From assembly GCF_020216065.1 (NCBI RefSeq), contig NZ_JAIWNA010000004.1, positions 277,155-341,154 on the forward strand: a DNA stretch of 64,000 nt. The letters run 5' to 3'. The stretch is from Nocardia rosealba. Lineage in GTDB: Bacteria > Actinomycetota > Actinomycetes > Mycobacteriales > Mycobacteriaceae. The notes beneath the pieces are model-generated. The model did no database searches and was not told the DNA's origin. It saw nothing but the letters and a program-made list of their open reading frames with translations. Position 1 is the stretch's first letter. Each line of letters opens with the position of its first letter. Both the position numbers and the translations under genes were made by a program. Of the stretch, positions 43,437 to 51,808 are shown piece after piece.

Positions 43437-43889
43437 TCACACGGAGGCGGACTCGCTGTTCTCGGCGGCGGCGCGCACGCAGTCGCGGCAGGTGCCGAAG
43501 ATCTCCAACGTGTGGCTCACCTGGGTGAAGCCGTGTTCGCCCGCGATCGCCTCGGCCCACGCCTCCACGGTCGGGCCCTCCACCTCGACGGTGCTGCCGC
43601 ACTGCCTGCACACCAGGTGGTGATGGTGTCCGCTCGAGCACTGGCGGTACACGGACTCACCGGAGTCGGTGCGCAATACGTCGACCATGCCGGCGTCGGC
43701 CAGCGATTGCAGGGTGCGATACACGGTGGTCAGGCCGATGCCTTCGCCGCGTTTGCGTAGTTCGTCGTGCAGCTCCTGCGCCGAGCGGAACTCGTCGATA
43801 TCGCCGAGCAGCGCCGAGATGGCGCTGCGCTGACGGGTGCTGCGAACACCGACCTGCTTGCCGGAGTGGTTGTCTGTCAACGGTTTCAC
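43437..43889 (-). CDS. zur: Zinc uptake regulator (FurB/Zur)
   Basis: A 150-residue Fur-family repressor. The winged-helix part contains 'STRQRSAISALLGDIDEFRSAQELHDELRKRGEGIGLTTVYRTLQSLADAGMV'. The metal sites include the His run HHHHLVCRQCG (88-97; Cys94, Cys97) and the structural zinc pair Cys134/Cys137 (GTCRDC). Stop/start overlap by four bases with the SmtB-type gene upstream. This regulator pair upstream of glyS is conserved in mycobacteria as Rv2358-Rv2359 (furB). Confidence 0.92.
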   Translation of the reverse strand: MKPLTDNHSGKQVGVRSTRQRSAISALLGDIDEFRSAQELHDELRKRGEGIGLTTVYRTLQSLADAGMVDVLRTDSGESVYRQCSSGHHHHLVCRQCGSTVEVEGPTVEAWAEAIAGEHGFTQVSHTLEIFGTCRDCVRAAAENSESASV

Positions 43890-44236
43890 CCTTCCTCGGC
43901 ATGGGCGACGGCATCGACGACGATGTGCGCCAGATGATCGTCGACGAGTTCGTAGAGCACCTCGCGACCCGAGCGTTCCCCGTGCACGACGCCCGCCGAT
44001 TTGAGAATGCGCAGATGCTGGCTGACCAGCGGCTGGGTGACCCCGAGCGCGTCGACCAGCTCGTGCACGCAGCGCGGTGACTCGCGCAATTGCAGCACGA
44101 TCGCGATCCGCACCGGGGCGGCCAGGGCGCGCAGCAGCTCACCCGCGTCCTCGAGCACCGTGCGCGCGGGCACCGGCGCGGGCGGCAGGGACTGATACGG
44201 GCTGTGCTGGTGCGCAGGCGCGGCATCGGTGGTCAT
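43886..44236 (-). CDS. ArsR/SmtB-family zinc-responsive repressor
   Basis: A 116-residue winged-helix regulator with a His/Pro-rich N-terminus. The recognition helix is 'GVTQPLVSQHLRIL'. The zinc site of the alpha-5 helix is intact: DDHLAHIVVDAVAHAEE fits D-x-H-x10-H-x2-E, as in SmtB. It should sense excess zinc and derepress the operon with zur. ATG 44236 follows GGAG. Upstream are inverted repeats at 44250-44292, the probable operator. Confidence 0.9.
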   Translation of the reverse strand: MTTDAAPAHQHSPYQSLPPAPVPARTVLEDAGELLRALAAPVRIAIVLQLRESPRCVHELVDALGVTQPLVSQHLRILKSAGVVHGERSGREVLYELVDDHLAHIVVDAVAHAEEG

Positions 44237-44249
44237 CAACCAACTCCTT

Positions 44250-44292
44250 AATGGAAACCGATACCATTTTGACATGCAAAAGTGCGCATGTC
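44250..44292. promoter_or_regulatory. Operator region of the SmtB/Zur operon
   Basis: AATGGAAACCGATACCATT (44250-44268) is an imperfect inverted repeat with 5-bp perfect arms. GACATGC (44271-44277) and GCATGTC (44286-44292) form a second repeat with an 8-bp spacer. These lie 14-56 bases upstream of the SmtB-type start and between it and the divergent glyS. Which repressor (SmtB-type or Zur) binds which repeat cannot be decided from sequence. Confidence 0.5.
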
Positions 44293-44429
44293 GAATGTGG
44301 CGCGGCGTGGCATGGGTCGGCTGCTGATATCTCCCTGGACCCGGCCCGATACGCTGGACCAAATGCGTTCGGAAAACCGTGCAGGCTGGTTACCGAACAA
44401 CCGACTCGCAGTGGATGGAGAAATCTCGC

Positions 44430-45815
44430 GTGGCACCCAAGTCGAAGGTGGACACCGTTGCCAACCTCGCCAAGCGCCGGGGTCTGGTCTACCCGTGCGG
44501 TGAGATCTACGGAGGCACCAAGTCGGCGTGGGACTACGGTCCGCTGGGCGTGGAGCTGAAGGAGAACATCAAGCGGCAGTGGTGGCGGACCATGGTCACC
44601 AGCCGCGAAGACGTTGTCGGCCTGGACTCCTCGGTGATCCTGCCCCGCCAGGTCTGGGAGGCCTCGGGCCACGTCGCCACGTTCTCCGACCCGCTGGTCG
44701 AGTCGCTGCACACCCACAAGCGCTACCGCGCCGACCACCTCCTGGAAGCCTACGAGGAGAAGCACGGCCGCCCGCCTGCCAACGGCCTGGCCGATATCAA
44801 CGACCCCGAGACCGGCCAGCCCGGCAAGTGGACCGAGCCGAAGAACTTCTCCGGTCTGCTCAAGACCTTCCTCGGCCCGGTCGACGACGAAGAGGGCCTG
44901 CACTATCTGCGCCCCGAGACAGCGCAGGGCATCTTCGTCAACTACAAGAATGTCGAGACCACCGCGCGCAAGAAGCCGCCGTTCGGCATCGCCCAGATCG
45001 GCAAGAGCTTCCGCAACGAGATCACCCCCGGCAACTTCATCTTCCGCACGCGCGAGTTCGAGCAGATGGAGATGGAGTTCTTCGTCAAGCCCGGTGAAGA
45101 CGCCGAGTGGCACAAGTACTGGATCGACACCCGCCTGGCCTGGTACACCGACCTCGGCATCGACCCGGACAACCTGCGCCTGTTCGAGCACCCGAAGGAA
45201 AAGCTGTCACACTACTCGGCCGGTACCACCGACATCGAGTACCGCTTCCGCTTCCAGGGCAGCGAGTGGGGCGAGCTCGAGGGCATCGCCAACCGCACCG
45301 ATTACGACCTCAAGACGCACTCGGAGCACTCGGGCACCGACCTGAGCTTCTTCGATCAGGCCTCCGGTGAGCGCTACATCCCGTACGTCATCGAGCCCGC
45401 GGCCGGTCTGACCCGTTCGCTGATGGCGTTCCTGGTCGACGCCTACGCCGAGGACGAGGCGCCCAACGCCAAGGGCGGTGTCGACGTACGCACGGTGCTG
45501 CGTCTGGATCGTCGCCTGGCGCCGGTCAAGGCCGCGGTGCTGCCGCTCTCACGCAACGCCGACCTCACCCCGAAGGCCAAGGACCTCGCCGCCCAGCTGC
45601 GCCGCAACTGGAACATCGACTTCGACGACGCGGGTGCCATCGGCCGCCGCTACCGCCGTCAGGACGAGATCGGTACCCCGTTCTGCATCACGGTCGACTT
45701 CGACACCCTCGACGACCAGGCCGTGACGGTGCGCGAGCGCGACTCGATGGCCCAGGAACGCATCGCCCTCGACCAGGTCGAGTCCTACCTCGCCGCGCGC
45801 CTCATCGGCGCCTGA
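44430..45815 (+). CDS. glyS: Glycyl-tRNA synthetase (dimeric class II)
   Basis: A 461-residue alpha-2 type GlyRS charging tRNA-Gly. Starts APKSKVDTVANLAKRRGLVYPCGEIYGG. Motif 2 (FRNEITPGNFIFRTREFEQMEMEFF) and motif 3 ('GLTRSLMAFLVDAY') are intact, and the C-terminal anticodon-binding domain is complete. GTG 44430 is preferred with GGAGA nine bases upstream, in line with the mycobacterial N-terminus. ATG 44415 and GTG 44379 are longer options. It is divergent from the zinc regulators. A strong terminator follows. Confidence 0.94.
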   Translation: MAPKSKVDTVANLAKRRGLVYPCGEIYGGTKSAWDYGPLGVELKENIKRQWWRTMVTSREDVVGLDSSVILPRQVWEASGHVATFSDPLVESLHTHKRYRADHLLEAYEEKHGRPPANGLADINDPETGQPGKWTEPKNFSGLLKTFLGPVDDEEGLHYLRPETAQGIFVNYKNVETTARKKPPFGIAQIGKSFRNEITPGNFIFRTREFEQMEMEFFVKPGEDAEWHKYWIDTRLAWYTDLGIDPDNLRLFEHPKEKLSHYSAGTTDIEYRFRFQGSEWGELEGIANRTDYDLKTHSEHSGTDLSFFDQASGERYIPYVIEPAAGLTRSLMAFLVDAYAEDEAPNAKGGVDVRTVLRLDRRLAPVKAAVLPLSRNADLTPKAKDLAAQLRRNWNIDFDDAGAIGRRYRRQDEIGTPFCITVDFDTLDDQAVTVRERDSMAQERIALDQVESYLAARLIGA

Positions 45816-45820
45816 CCCGC

Positions 45821-45849
45821 CGAAAGCCCGCGCTCGTCGCGGGCTTTCG
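45821..45849 (+). terminator. Terminator of glyS
   Basis: A perfect 12-bp stem CGAAAGCCCGCG/CGCGGGCTTTCG with loop CTCGT, five bases after the glyS stop. Confidence 0.9.
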
Positions 45850-45942
45850 CATGTCTGGACACGTGATCATGGTCGAGCCGCGTTGATCACACTGTGTAGC
45901 TGACGGTTTGCGTCGGCTGGGTGGGTAGTTCACGATTTCGGT

Positions 45943-47199
45943 GTGCTGTGGGAACCGGAAGACGTGGTGCGGGTGCTCGACCCGTCGGAACAACGATTCG
46001 TTCGGCACGGCACGTTCACCGGGCGCTCGGTGACGGTGCACGGGGAACTCGACGCCGCCGCGCTGGGGGCGGCGTTCGCGGCATTGCAGCGGGCGTTCCC
46101 GATTCTGGTGTGCCGGATCGTCGAGGACTCCGACGGACACGGAATCCTGTTGCGGCCGGGAGATTTCGAGGCCGTCGGTGCGTGGGTGAGTTTCGGTGAT
46201 CCCGACGAGGTGCGGGTGCCCGCCGAGACCATGGACCCCGCCGATCAGCTCGGATACCTGGATGTCGTTCTCGCCGAGGAGGATCGGGCCAGGGTCACGT
46301 TGTTCGTGCACCACGGGGTGGCCGACGCCGGGCATTGCGTCGAGCTGTTCGCGCGGCTGTGGGGGTACTACACCGATCATGTGGAGACCGGGAAGATCAC
46401 CGCGGGGGCGCGGACGCTGCCGGTGTCGCTGGAGATGATGCTGGCGCAGCGGGGGATCGGGCGCGGTCCGAGGTCGGGGCTGGAAGCGGTGACGCGGCCG
46501 CTCGTCGTGGCCGAGACCGGTGGGTCCCAGCGCGCCGAGCCCGCCGCCCTCGCCAGACCCGCTCGCGTGCAGCTGGATCCGGCCGAGACCGCGCGCGTGC
46601 TCGAGCTGGCTCGCGCGCATGCGGTGAGCGTCAACGGGTTGGTCACCGCCGCCGTGCTGCGGGCATACCGCGGGCTGTACGGCGGGGAGCGGGTCGGCTG
46701 TGTCTACCCGGTCGATCTGCGCAGGCGACTCGACCCGCCGGTGGCGGCGGAAGCGGGGACGAACGTGTCCGGGCTCGCGGCGTTCGCGACCGACGACACC
46801 GACGATGTCGTCGGCCTGGCCCGCCGCATCGGCACCAGCCTGCACAACGACCTGGCCGACGGCGTCGTCGAACAGTCGGTGCTGCATTTCCCGGACTACT
46901 ACGGCCCCGACCGGATCCACTCGACCGCGGGCCACATCGCCGTCACCAACACCGGAACGGTGCCGCTGTTCCGCGCACCGGCCGGCCTCATCCTCGACGA
47001 CTACGAGATCGTCTACCTCTCCGCCCACCCCCGCCCGTCCACCGGTGCGGCCGCAGCGGTCACCTTCCTCGTCTACACCTACCTCGGCAGGCTGACGATC
47101 GGCCGCCTCGGCGGCGGTGCACGCGCAGCCGAATTGCTGACAGCCGTTGTCGCAGAACTCACCTGGGCCTGCTCACGCGAAACCGCAGCGTCCGCCTGA
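45943..47199 (+). CDS. PapA-like acyltransferase (condensation fold)
   Basis: A 418-residue protein of the polyketide-associated acyltransferase/condensation superfamily. The active-site motif is VHHGVADAGHCVELF: HHxxxD is kept, but the usual Gly after the Asp is Ala. N-terminal 'VLDPSEQRFV' and 'AFAALQRAFPILVCRIV' are family typical. PapA proteins esterify lipids with acyl groups from polyketide synthases. No polyketide synthase or lipid transporter is in this window. GTG 45943 lacks a clear ribosome site. Substrate not known. Confidence 0.78.
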   Translation: MLWEPEDVVRVLDPSEQRFVRHGTFTGRSVTVHGELDAAALGAAFAALQRAFPILVCRIVEDSDGHGILLRPGDFEAVGAWVSFGDPDEVRVPAETMDPADQLGYLDVVLAEEDRARVTLFVHHGVADAGHCVELFARLWGYYTDHVETGKITAGARTLPVSLEMMLAQRGIGRGPRSGLEAVTRPLVVAETGGSQRAEPAALARPARVQLDPAETARVLELARAHAVSVNGLVTAAVLRAYRGLYGGERVGCVYPVDLRRRLDPPVAAEAGTNVSGLAAFATDDTDDVVGLARRIGTSLHNDLADGVVEQSVLHFPDYYGPDRIHSTAGHIAVTNTGTVPLFRAPAGLILDDYEIVYLSAHPRPSTGAAAAVTFLVYTYLGRLTIGRLGGGARAAELLTAVVAELTWACSRETAASA

Positions 47200-47342
47200 A
47201 GTCACCCGGCGCATCGGGGACGGCCGACCGCCCACGCGGCACCGGAGCCAAGGCGGCTGGTCGACTCGACCACGCGGCCGACCGGAAGTCGTGCCGCGCG
47301 CCCGCCCATGGAGGGTCCATCCGCAGCGGCGGGCCGATTCCA

Positions 47343-48161
47343 CTACCTCGCGGCCAGTGGTTCCTGCAACTCGGTGACCCATCCGTTCGGATCCGGTGTC
47401 CATTCGAGCGTCACCTCACGCACCGGGGCGGCCGTGCGGTACCCGTTGTCCTCCACCCAGCGACCCAGTTCCTGCCACGCCTCACCGATCCCGCTGACAT
47501 TCCCGTGGTAAACCGTCGTCGCCACCCGGTCGTGGGCGGGCAGGTCGACGATCGAAATGTCGGGTACCGCGCCGGGTTCGGCATTCACCGGCACACAGGC
47601 GTGCACCCGAACGGTGCCGTCGTCGGCGGGCTCGTAGTACGCGATGGCCGGACCGGCGATCGCGATGCCCGCCTGTGCGAGCCGATCGCTGAGCCCCTCG
47701 AACAACGGCTGGATCACCGGGCTGACGTGGGCGGGTTCGAAACCCGCCGCCACCCCGCTCGACCTGGCCACCCGCACCGCGGGCACGGACTTGATCACAA
47801 CATCCTGCTCGGGCATGACGCCCTCCTTCTCGATGATGCGGAGTCTCGCCTCGACCTCGGTCAGCCGCGCGCGGTCGGCCGCCAACCGCTGTTCCAGTTC
47901 CGCCCGGCGCAACGTGAGCATGCCGCGCAGCTCCCGGGGTTGTGGCCCCGGCTCGAGCATCCGGCCCACCTGCTCGAGACTGAACCCGAGCCCCTTGAGC
48001 GCGACGATCCGGTTGAGCCTGGCCAGCTGCGCGGCCGAATAGAACCGGTAGCCGGTGGCCGGATCGACCCGGGCTGGTCGCAACAATCCGACCGCGTCGT
48101 AGTGGCGCAGCATGCGCACCGACACCTGACCGTGTCTGGCGAAATCTCCGATACTGAACAT
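47343..48161 (-). CDS. MerR-family regulator with GyrI-like effector domain
   Basis: A 272-residue regulator of BmrR architecture. The MerR HTH is at 1-70 ('FSIGDFARHGQVSVRMLRHYDAVGLLRPARVDPATGYRFY'), then a coiled coil (RRAELEQRLAADRARLTEVEARLRIIE), then a GyrI-like ligand-binding domain (from about 120). ATG 48161 has GGAGGG. Its own promoter has a 19-bp spacer with a perfect inverted repeat, the hallmark of MerR control. Likely ligands are lipophilic or cationic drugs; no adjacent exporter is seen. Confidence 0.9.
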   Translation of the reverse strand: MFSIGDFARHGQVSVRMLRHYDAVGLLRPARVDPATGYRFYSAAQLARLNRIVALKGLGFSLEQVGRMLEPGPQPRELRGMLTLRRAELEQRLAADRARLTEVEARLRIIEKEGVMPEQDVVIKSVPAVRVARSSGVAAGFEPAHVSPVIQPLFEGLSDRLAQAGIAIAGPAIAYYEPADDGTVRVHACVPVNAEPGAVPDISIVDLPAHDRVATTVYHGNVSGIGEAWQELGRWVEDNGYRTAAPVREVTLEWTPDPNGWVTELQEPLAAR

Positions 48162-48171
48162 GACGCCCTCC

Positions 48172-48202
48172 GGTGTACGGCCTCACACAGTGTGAGAGTC
48201 AA
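48172..48202 (-). promoter_or_regulatory. MerR-type promoter (19-bp spacer)
   Basis: On the minus strand: -35 TTGACT (48202-48197), 19-bp spacer, -10 TACACC (48177-48172). The spacer contains CTCACAC-T-GTGTGAG (48196-48182), a perfect 7-bp inverted repeat around one base. This geometry is the signature of MerR-family self-control; it starts 10 bases before the gene's ATG. Confidence 0.85.
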
Positions 48203-48205
48203 CGA

Positions 48206-50263
48206 TCAGAATCTGCCGCCTCGGCTCACGCGGCGCGACCCCGACGATCCACCGAACGATCCGGGCCGGTACCCGCCCCCGCGTGAGCCGTACCCGCCCC
48301 CACGCGAGCCACTGATCGCCCCGCGCAGCAGACCGTCGAGCAGGATCCCGCCGAGCACCGCACCGGTCTGTCCGCTTCCGGACATGGGTTGTCTTGTCTC
48401 CCAGGCCCGTACGCTCGCCTCCGCCTGTTGCAGGGCCCGCCCGCCCAATTCGGCGGCGGCCTGTGCGCTCTGCAAAGCCAGTTCGGGATCGGTGCCTGCC
48501 TGCTGCCGCGCCTGTCCGAGATGACGTTGTGCCTCCGCCAGCCGGGTGCGTGCCTCGGCGTCGACACCGCCGCGCCGCGTGGTGATGAACGACGAGGCGG
48601 CATCGATACGGCTGGTCGCGTCGAGCAGTGTGCGGTCGAGCCGGCGGCGCAGGTCCTCGACGGCGAGCTTGCGGTCCGAGGCGGCGGCGATGGCCCGGTC
48701 GAGGTCGGCGTCGGCGGTGACCACCTCGTGGAAGGCGCCGAGCGGATCGGCGTCGTCCACCGTGTTCAGAGTGGTGGTCGCGGTGGCCATCGCGCCGCTG
48801 AGCTGGGTGCCACCGAATTCGGTCAGGGTGGACGCGGCGGCGAGATCGGCGCGCAGTTCGTCCAGAGCGGCGGGCAATCCGTCGCGGGCCTGCTGGATGT
48901 CGGCCGCAGCGTGCTCGACGGTGTCGAGCAGCGTGCGGGCCTGGCCGAGAGCGGCCTCGGCCGCGCGGATCGCCGCCACCGCACCACCCTGCTGCCCGGC
49001 CGGTTTCGTGAGTACGTCGCGGGCGGCGTCGATATTGGTCTGGGCGAAGGCGATTCGCTCGCGGGCCATGCGCACGTTGTCGCGCACGGAGGTCAGCATC
49101 GTCGGGGGATAGGTCGCGTCGAGCCGGGTCAGTTCGGTGTCGGCGGCGGGCAGGCGCGCGGTGAGCTCGACGACGGTGCGGGTGAGAGCGTCGAGGCGGG
49201 CGGGCGCGTCGATGAGCAGATCGCGCATAGCGTCGAAGTCGGCCACCTGGGCGTCTAGTTCACGGTCGGCCGTCCCGGTGGTCGACAGCAGGTCCAGCAG
49301 CAGGGCGCGCTGCTGATCGGGCGTTTCGGGAACGGCGTCGTCGAGTTGCTGACGGAGGGCGAACGCCTTCGCGGTCGCCGCGCGGGCCGCGTCGAGGGCG
49401 TTCCGGAACGGTGTCACCGCCGTCTCGCCGAATTCGCCGGTCGCCAGCGCCAATTCCTCCTCGCTCGTCCGCACCGCGTCGTCGATCTCGACCAGGCGCT
49501 CCTTCGACAACGCGTGCAGCGTCGGCAGCGAAAGACGCGACAGCGCAGCCGAATCGGTGGGGTCCATGCCGCGTGCTGTCGCGAGTTCCGCCCGGTCCTT
49601 GGTCTGGCGACGCCTGCGCATGACGAGAACGAGCAGGCCGGCCGCCACCACCACGGCCAGAGCTATCAACACCAGCACACCCCACGACGTGCCACCACCG
49701 CGCGCCGCCGCCCCGAGTCCCTCGGCGGTGTCGATCCCCGCCTGCGCCCATTTCTGTTCGCGCAGATCGGGTTCCACCGTGTCGGCCAGCAGCGACTCCA
49801 CCTCGGCGTCGGTGATGCTGGCGGGTGGGACGCCGTCGAACCAGTAGCCGCGATCGTCGACGGCCACCGCGAGCAGCAGATCGCGGTCGCCGAAATCGGA
49901 GAGCTCGGCCGTGCGCGCTGCCCAATCGCGGGCGGACATGGACCCGAAGTCGTGGACGTAGACGAGCCAGAGTTTCACCTGGTGATCGCGGTAGAGGGTG
50001 TCGATGGCGCCGAGCACCTGTTGTTCGTCTGCCGGGCCGAGCGCCTCGGCGGAGTCGACCAGTTGCGGACCCATCCGTGTCGGTGGCTCCGCACCGGCCG
50101 CCGGGGCACACAGCAGAAGCAGCAACGCGCCGAGCAGATTCGCGACGAAGCGCTTCCCCGTGTCCGCGCCCCAGAGTTGCCCCGCCGCTGATCGATCGGA
50201 CGTGCGGGCTCGCTCGACGCACCTCACCGATCGGATATGCGGACTCTTCCTCGGCAGCGGCAT
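48206..50263 (-). CDS. TPM-domain protein with long coiled-coil region
   Basis: A 685-residue protein. A signal/anchor helix at about 40-58 (FVANLLGALLLLLCAPAAGA) is followed by a TPM domain at about 65-185 ('VDSAEALGPADEQQVLGAIDTLY', 'FGDRDLLLAVAVDDRGYWFDGV'). A membrane helix lies near 195-215 (WGVLVLIALAVVVAAGLLVLVM). Then a ~420-residue cytosolic coiled coil rich in Ala/Asp/Glu/Arg, and a Gly/Ser/Arg tail (GYGSRGGGYRPGSFGG) end the protein. TPM domains are acid phosphatase-like or of unknown activity. ATG 50263 is the first in frame, but has no clear ribosome site. Confidence 0.82.
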   Translation of the reverse strand: MPLPRKSPHIRSVRCVERARTSDRSAAGQLWGADTGKRFVANLLGALLLLLCAPAAGAEPPTRMGPQLVDSAEALGPADEQQVLGAIDTLYRDHQVKLWLVYVHDFGSMSARDWAARTAELSDFGDRDLLLAVAVDDRGYWFDGVPPASITDAEVESLLADTVEPDLREQKWAQAGIDTAEGLGAAARGGGTSWGVLVLIALAVVVAAGLLVLVMRRRRQTKDRAELATARGMDPTDSAALSRLSLPTLHALSKERLVEIDDAVRTSEEELALATGEFGETAVTPFRNALDAARAATAKAFALRQQLDDAVPETPDQQRALLLDLLSTTGTADRELDAQVADFDAMRDLLIDAPARLDALTRTVVELTARLPAADTELTRLDATYPPTMLTSVRDNVRMARERIAFAQTNIDAARDVLTKPAGQQGGAVAAIRAAEAALGQARTLLDTVEHAAADIQQARDGLPAALDELRADLAAASTLTEFGGTQLSGAMATATTTLNTVDDADPLGAFHEVVTADADLDRAIAAASDRKLAVEDLRRRLDRTLLDATSRIDAASSFITTRRGGVDAEARTRLAEAQRHLGQARQQAGTDPELALQSAQAAAELGGRALQQAEASVRAWETRQPMSGSGQTGAVLGGILLDGLLRGAISGSRGGGYGSRGGGYRPGSFGGSSGSRRVSRGGRF

Positions 50264-50336
50264 GAGTCGAATCTAACGGCCCGGGCCGAGTGAGACGGGT
50301 ACGACAGGGCGGCGCGTGCCTCATTACCATCGGGGC

Positions 50337-51014
50337 ATGGTCACTGTCGATGCTCGCTACACCGGTCAGGTCGCCCCCGGCGGCGACGCCCACCAGCGCG
50401 AAGTACCCGGCGCCCGCATCGTGAAAATGGCCGTCGGCGCCATGAACAACAACACCTACCTCGTGCGATGCGCCGCCACCGGATCAACCCTGCTGATCGA
50501 CGCCGCCAACGAGGCGAGCCGCATCCTCGAACTGGTGAACCAGGAGGCGGAGGGGCAGGTCGAACTCATCGTCACCACCCACCAGCACCCCGACCACTGG
50601 TGGGCGCTGGCGGATGTGGCAGGCGCCCTCGCCGTCCCGTCGGCCGCGCACCCCCTCGACGCCGAACCACTGCCCGTCACCCCCGACCGCCTCCTCGCCG
50701 ACGGCGCGACCATCGACCTGGGCGAACTCACCCTCACCGCCATCCACCTGCGCGGCCACACCCCTGGCTCGATCGCGCTGGCCCTGACCGACGGCGCGGG
50801 CCGCACTCACCTGTTCACCGGTGACTCCCTGTTCCCCGGCGGCGTGGGCAAAACGCACAACGCCGAGGATTTCGACTCCCTGCTCACCGATGTGACCACC
50901 AAACTGTTCGACCGCTACCCGGACGACACCGTCGTCTACCCCGGTCACGGCGACGACACCACCCTCGGCGCGGAGCGACCCCAGCTGCCCGAGTGGCGGG
51001 CCCGGGGCTGGTAG
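50337..51014 (+). CDS. Metallo-beta-lactamase fold hydrolase (glyoxalase II-like)
   Basis: A 225-residue zinc hydrolase of the MBL fold. It has the metal motif TTHQHPDHWWAL (HxHxDH), 'LRGHTPGSIAL', 'LFTGDSLFPGGVGK' and 'VYPGHGDDTTLGAE'. The sequence lacks a C-terminal HAGH domain, so it is a glyoxalase-II-like or quorum-lactonase-like hydrolase of unknown substrate. ATG 50337 is selected over 50316. Confidence 0.87.
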   Translation: MVTVDARYTGQVAPGGDAHQREVPGARIVKMAVGAMNNNTYLVRCAATGSTLLIDAANEASRILELVNQEAEGQVELIVTTHQHPDHWWALADVAGALAVPSAAHPLDAEPLPVTPDRLLADGATIDLGELTLTAIHLRGHTPGSIALALTDGAGRTHLFTGDSLFPGGVGKTHNAEDFDSLLTDVTTKLFDRYPDDTVVYPGHGDDTTLGAERPQLPEWRARGW

Positions 51015-51114
51015 TCCGAGGCCGACCAGGCACGGCGCGTCGTTCACCGGACCGGAATTCAGTAGTGACCGCTGAGCCGACGGCCGGTCGGTGCCACCTG
51101 GCAGACTGAGCAAG

Positions 51115-51807
51115 GTGAAATCGGGTTCTTCGCGCACGACCGTGCCCGCTCCGGATGCCCGGCACCGGCGCGGCCTGCTCTCGACGGTCTCGATCTGGAT
51201 CACCAGGCTGGTCGCCGGCGCGATCGTGATGGGCTTGGTCCTGGTCGGTGGGACGGCGTTCCGGGTGTGGCAGGTCGCGCGGATCGACGACCACACCCCG
51301 GCCGACGCGATCGTGGTGCTCGGCGCCGCCCAGTACTCGGGGACGCCGTCGTCGGTCTTCGAGGCCAGGCTGTACCAGGCGTGGCGGCTCTACGAGACGG
51401 GTGTGGCGCCCCTGGTGATCACCGTCGGTGGCAAGCAGGAGGGCGACCTCTACACCGAAGCCGCCTCGGGCAAGCAATATCTCGAGGACAAGGGTGTGCC
51501 GAGCGCCGACATCCTCGCCGTCGAAACCGGTTCCGACACGTTGCGCAGCATCGAAGCCGTCGCCGCCGCCATGCACGAGAACGGCTTGTCATCGGCCGTA
51601 CTCGTGAGCGACCCGTGGCATTCACTGCGAACCAGGACGATGGCGCGAGACGCCGGTCTGCACGCCTGGACCGCACCCACCCGCACCGGGCCGGCCGTCT
51701 ACACGAGGGAGTCGCAATTCCACGGCATCGCCCGCGAGACCGGTGCGCTGCTGTGGTACCAGCTCACTCATTTCTCGGCAGATTTCCCTTACGAGGCGGG
51801 ACAGTGA
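51115..51807 (+). CDS. YdcF/SanA-like DUF218 protein
   Basis: A 230-residue protein with one N-terminal membrane helix (IVMGLVLVGGTAFRVW) and a DUF218 domain ('ADAIVVLGAAQYSGTPSSVFEARL', 'PLVITVGGKQEGDLYTEA', 'SDPWHSLRTRTMARDAGL'). Members occur in envelope biology (SanA) and bind nucleotides; the exact reaction is unknown. GTG 51115 is the start. It is one base before the dgt start region, so probably in one operon. Confidence 0.85.
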   Translation: MKSGSSRTTVPAPDARHRRGLLSTVSIWITRLVAGAIVMGLVLVGGTAFRVWQVARIDDHTPADAIVVLGAAQYSGTPSSVFEARLYQAWRLYETGVAPLVITVGGKQEGDLYTEAASGKQYLEDKGVPSADILAVETGSDTLRSIEAVAAAMHENGLSSAVLVSDPWHSLRTRTMARDAGLHAWTAPTRTGPAVYTRESQFHGIARETGALLWYQLTHFSADFPYEAGQ

Positions 51808-51808
51808 G

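Noticed and set aside
46335..48524. 729-codon plus-strand frame over the acyltransferase and MerR genes
   Set aside because: Arg/Pro-rich shadow crossing gene borders, no start signal.
49260..50393. 377-codon minus frame inside the TPM gene
   Set aside because: Out of frame with the TPM protein and Arg/Gly-rich; no domain.
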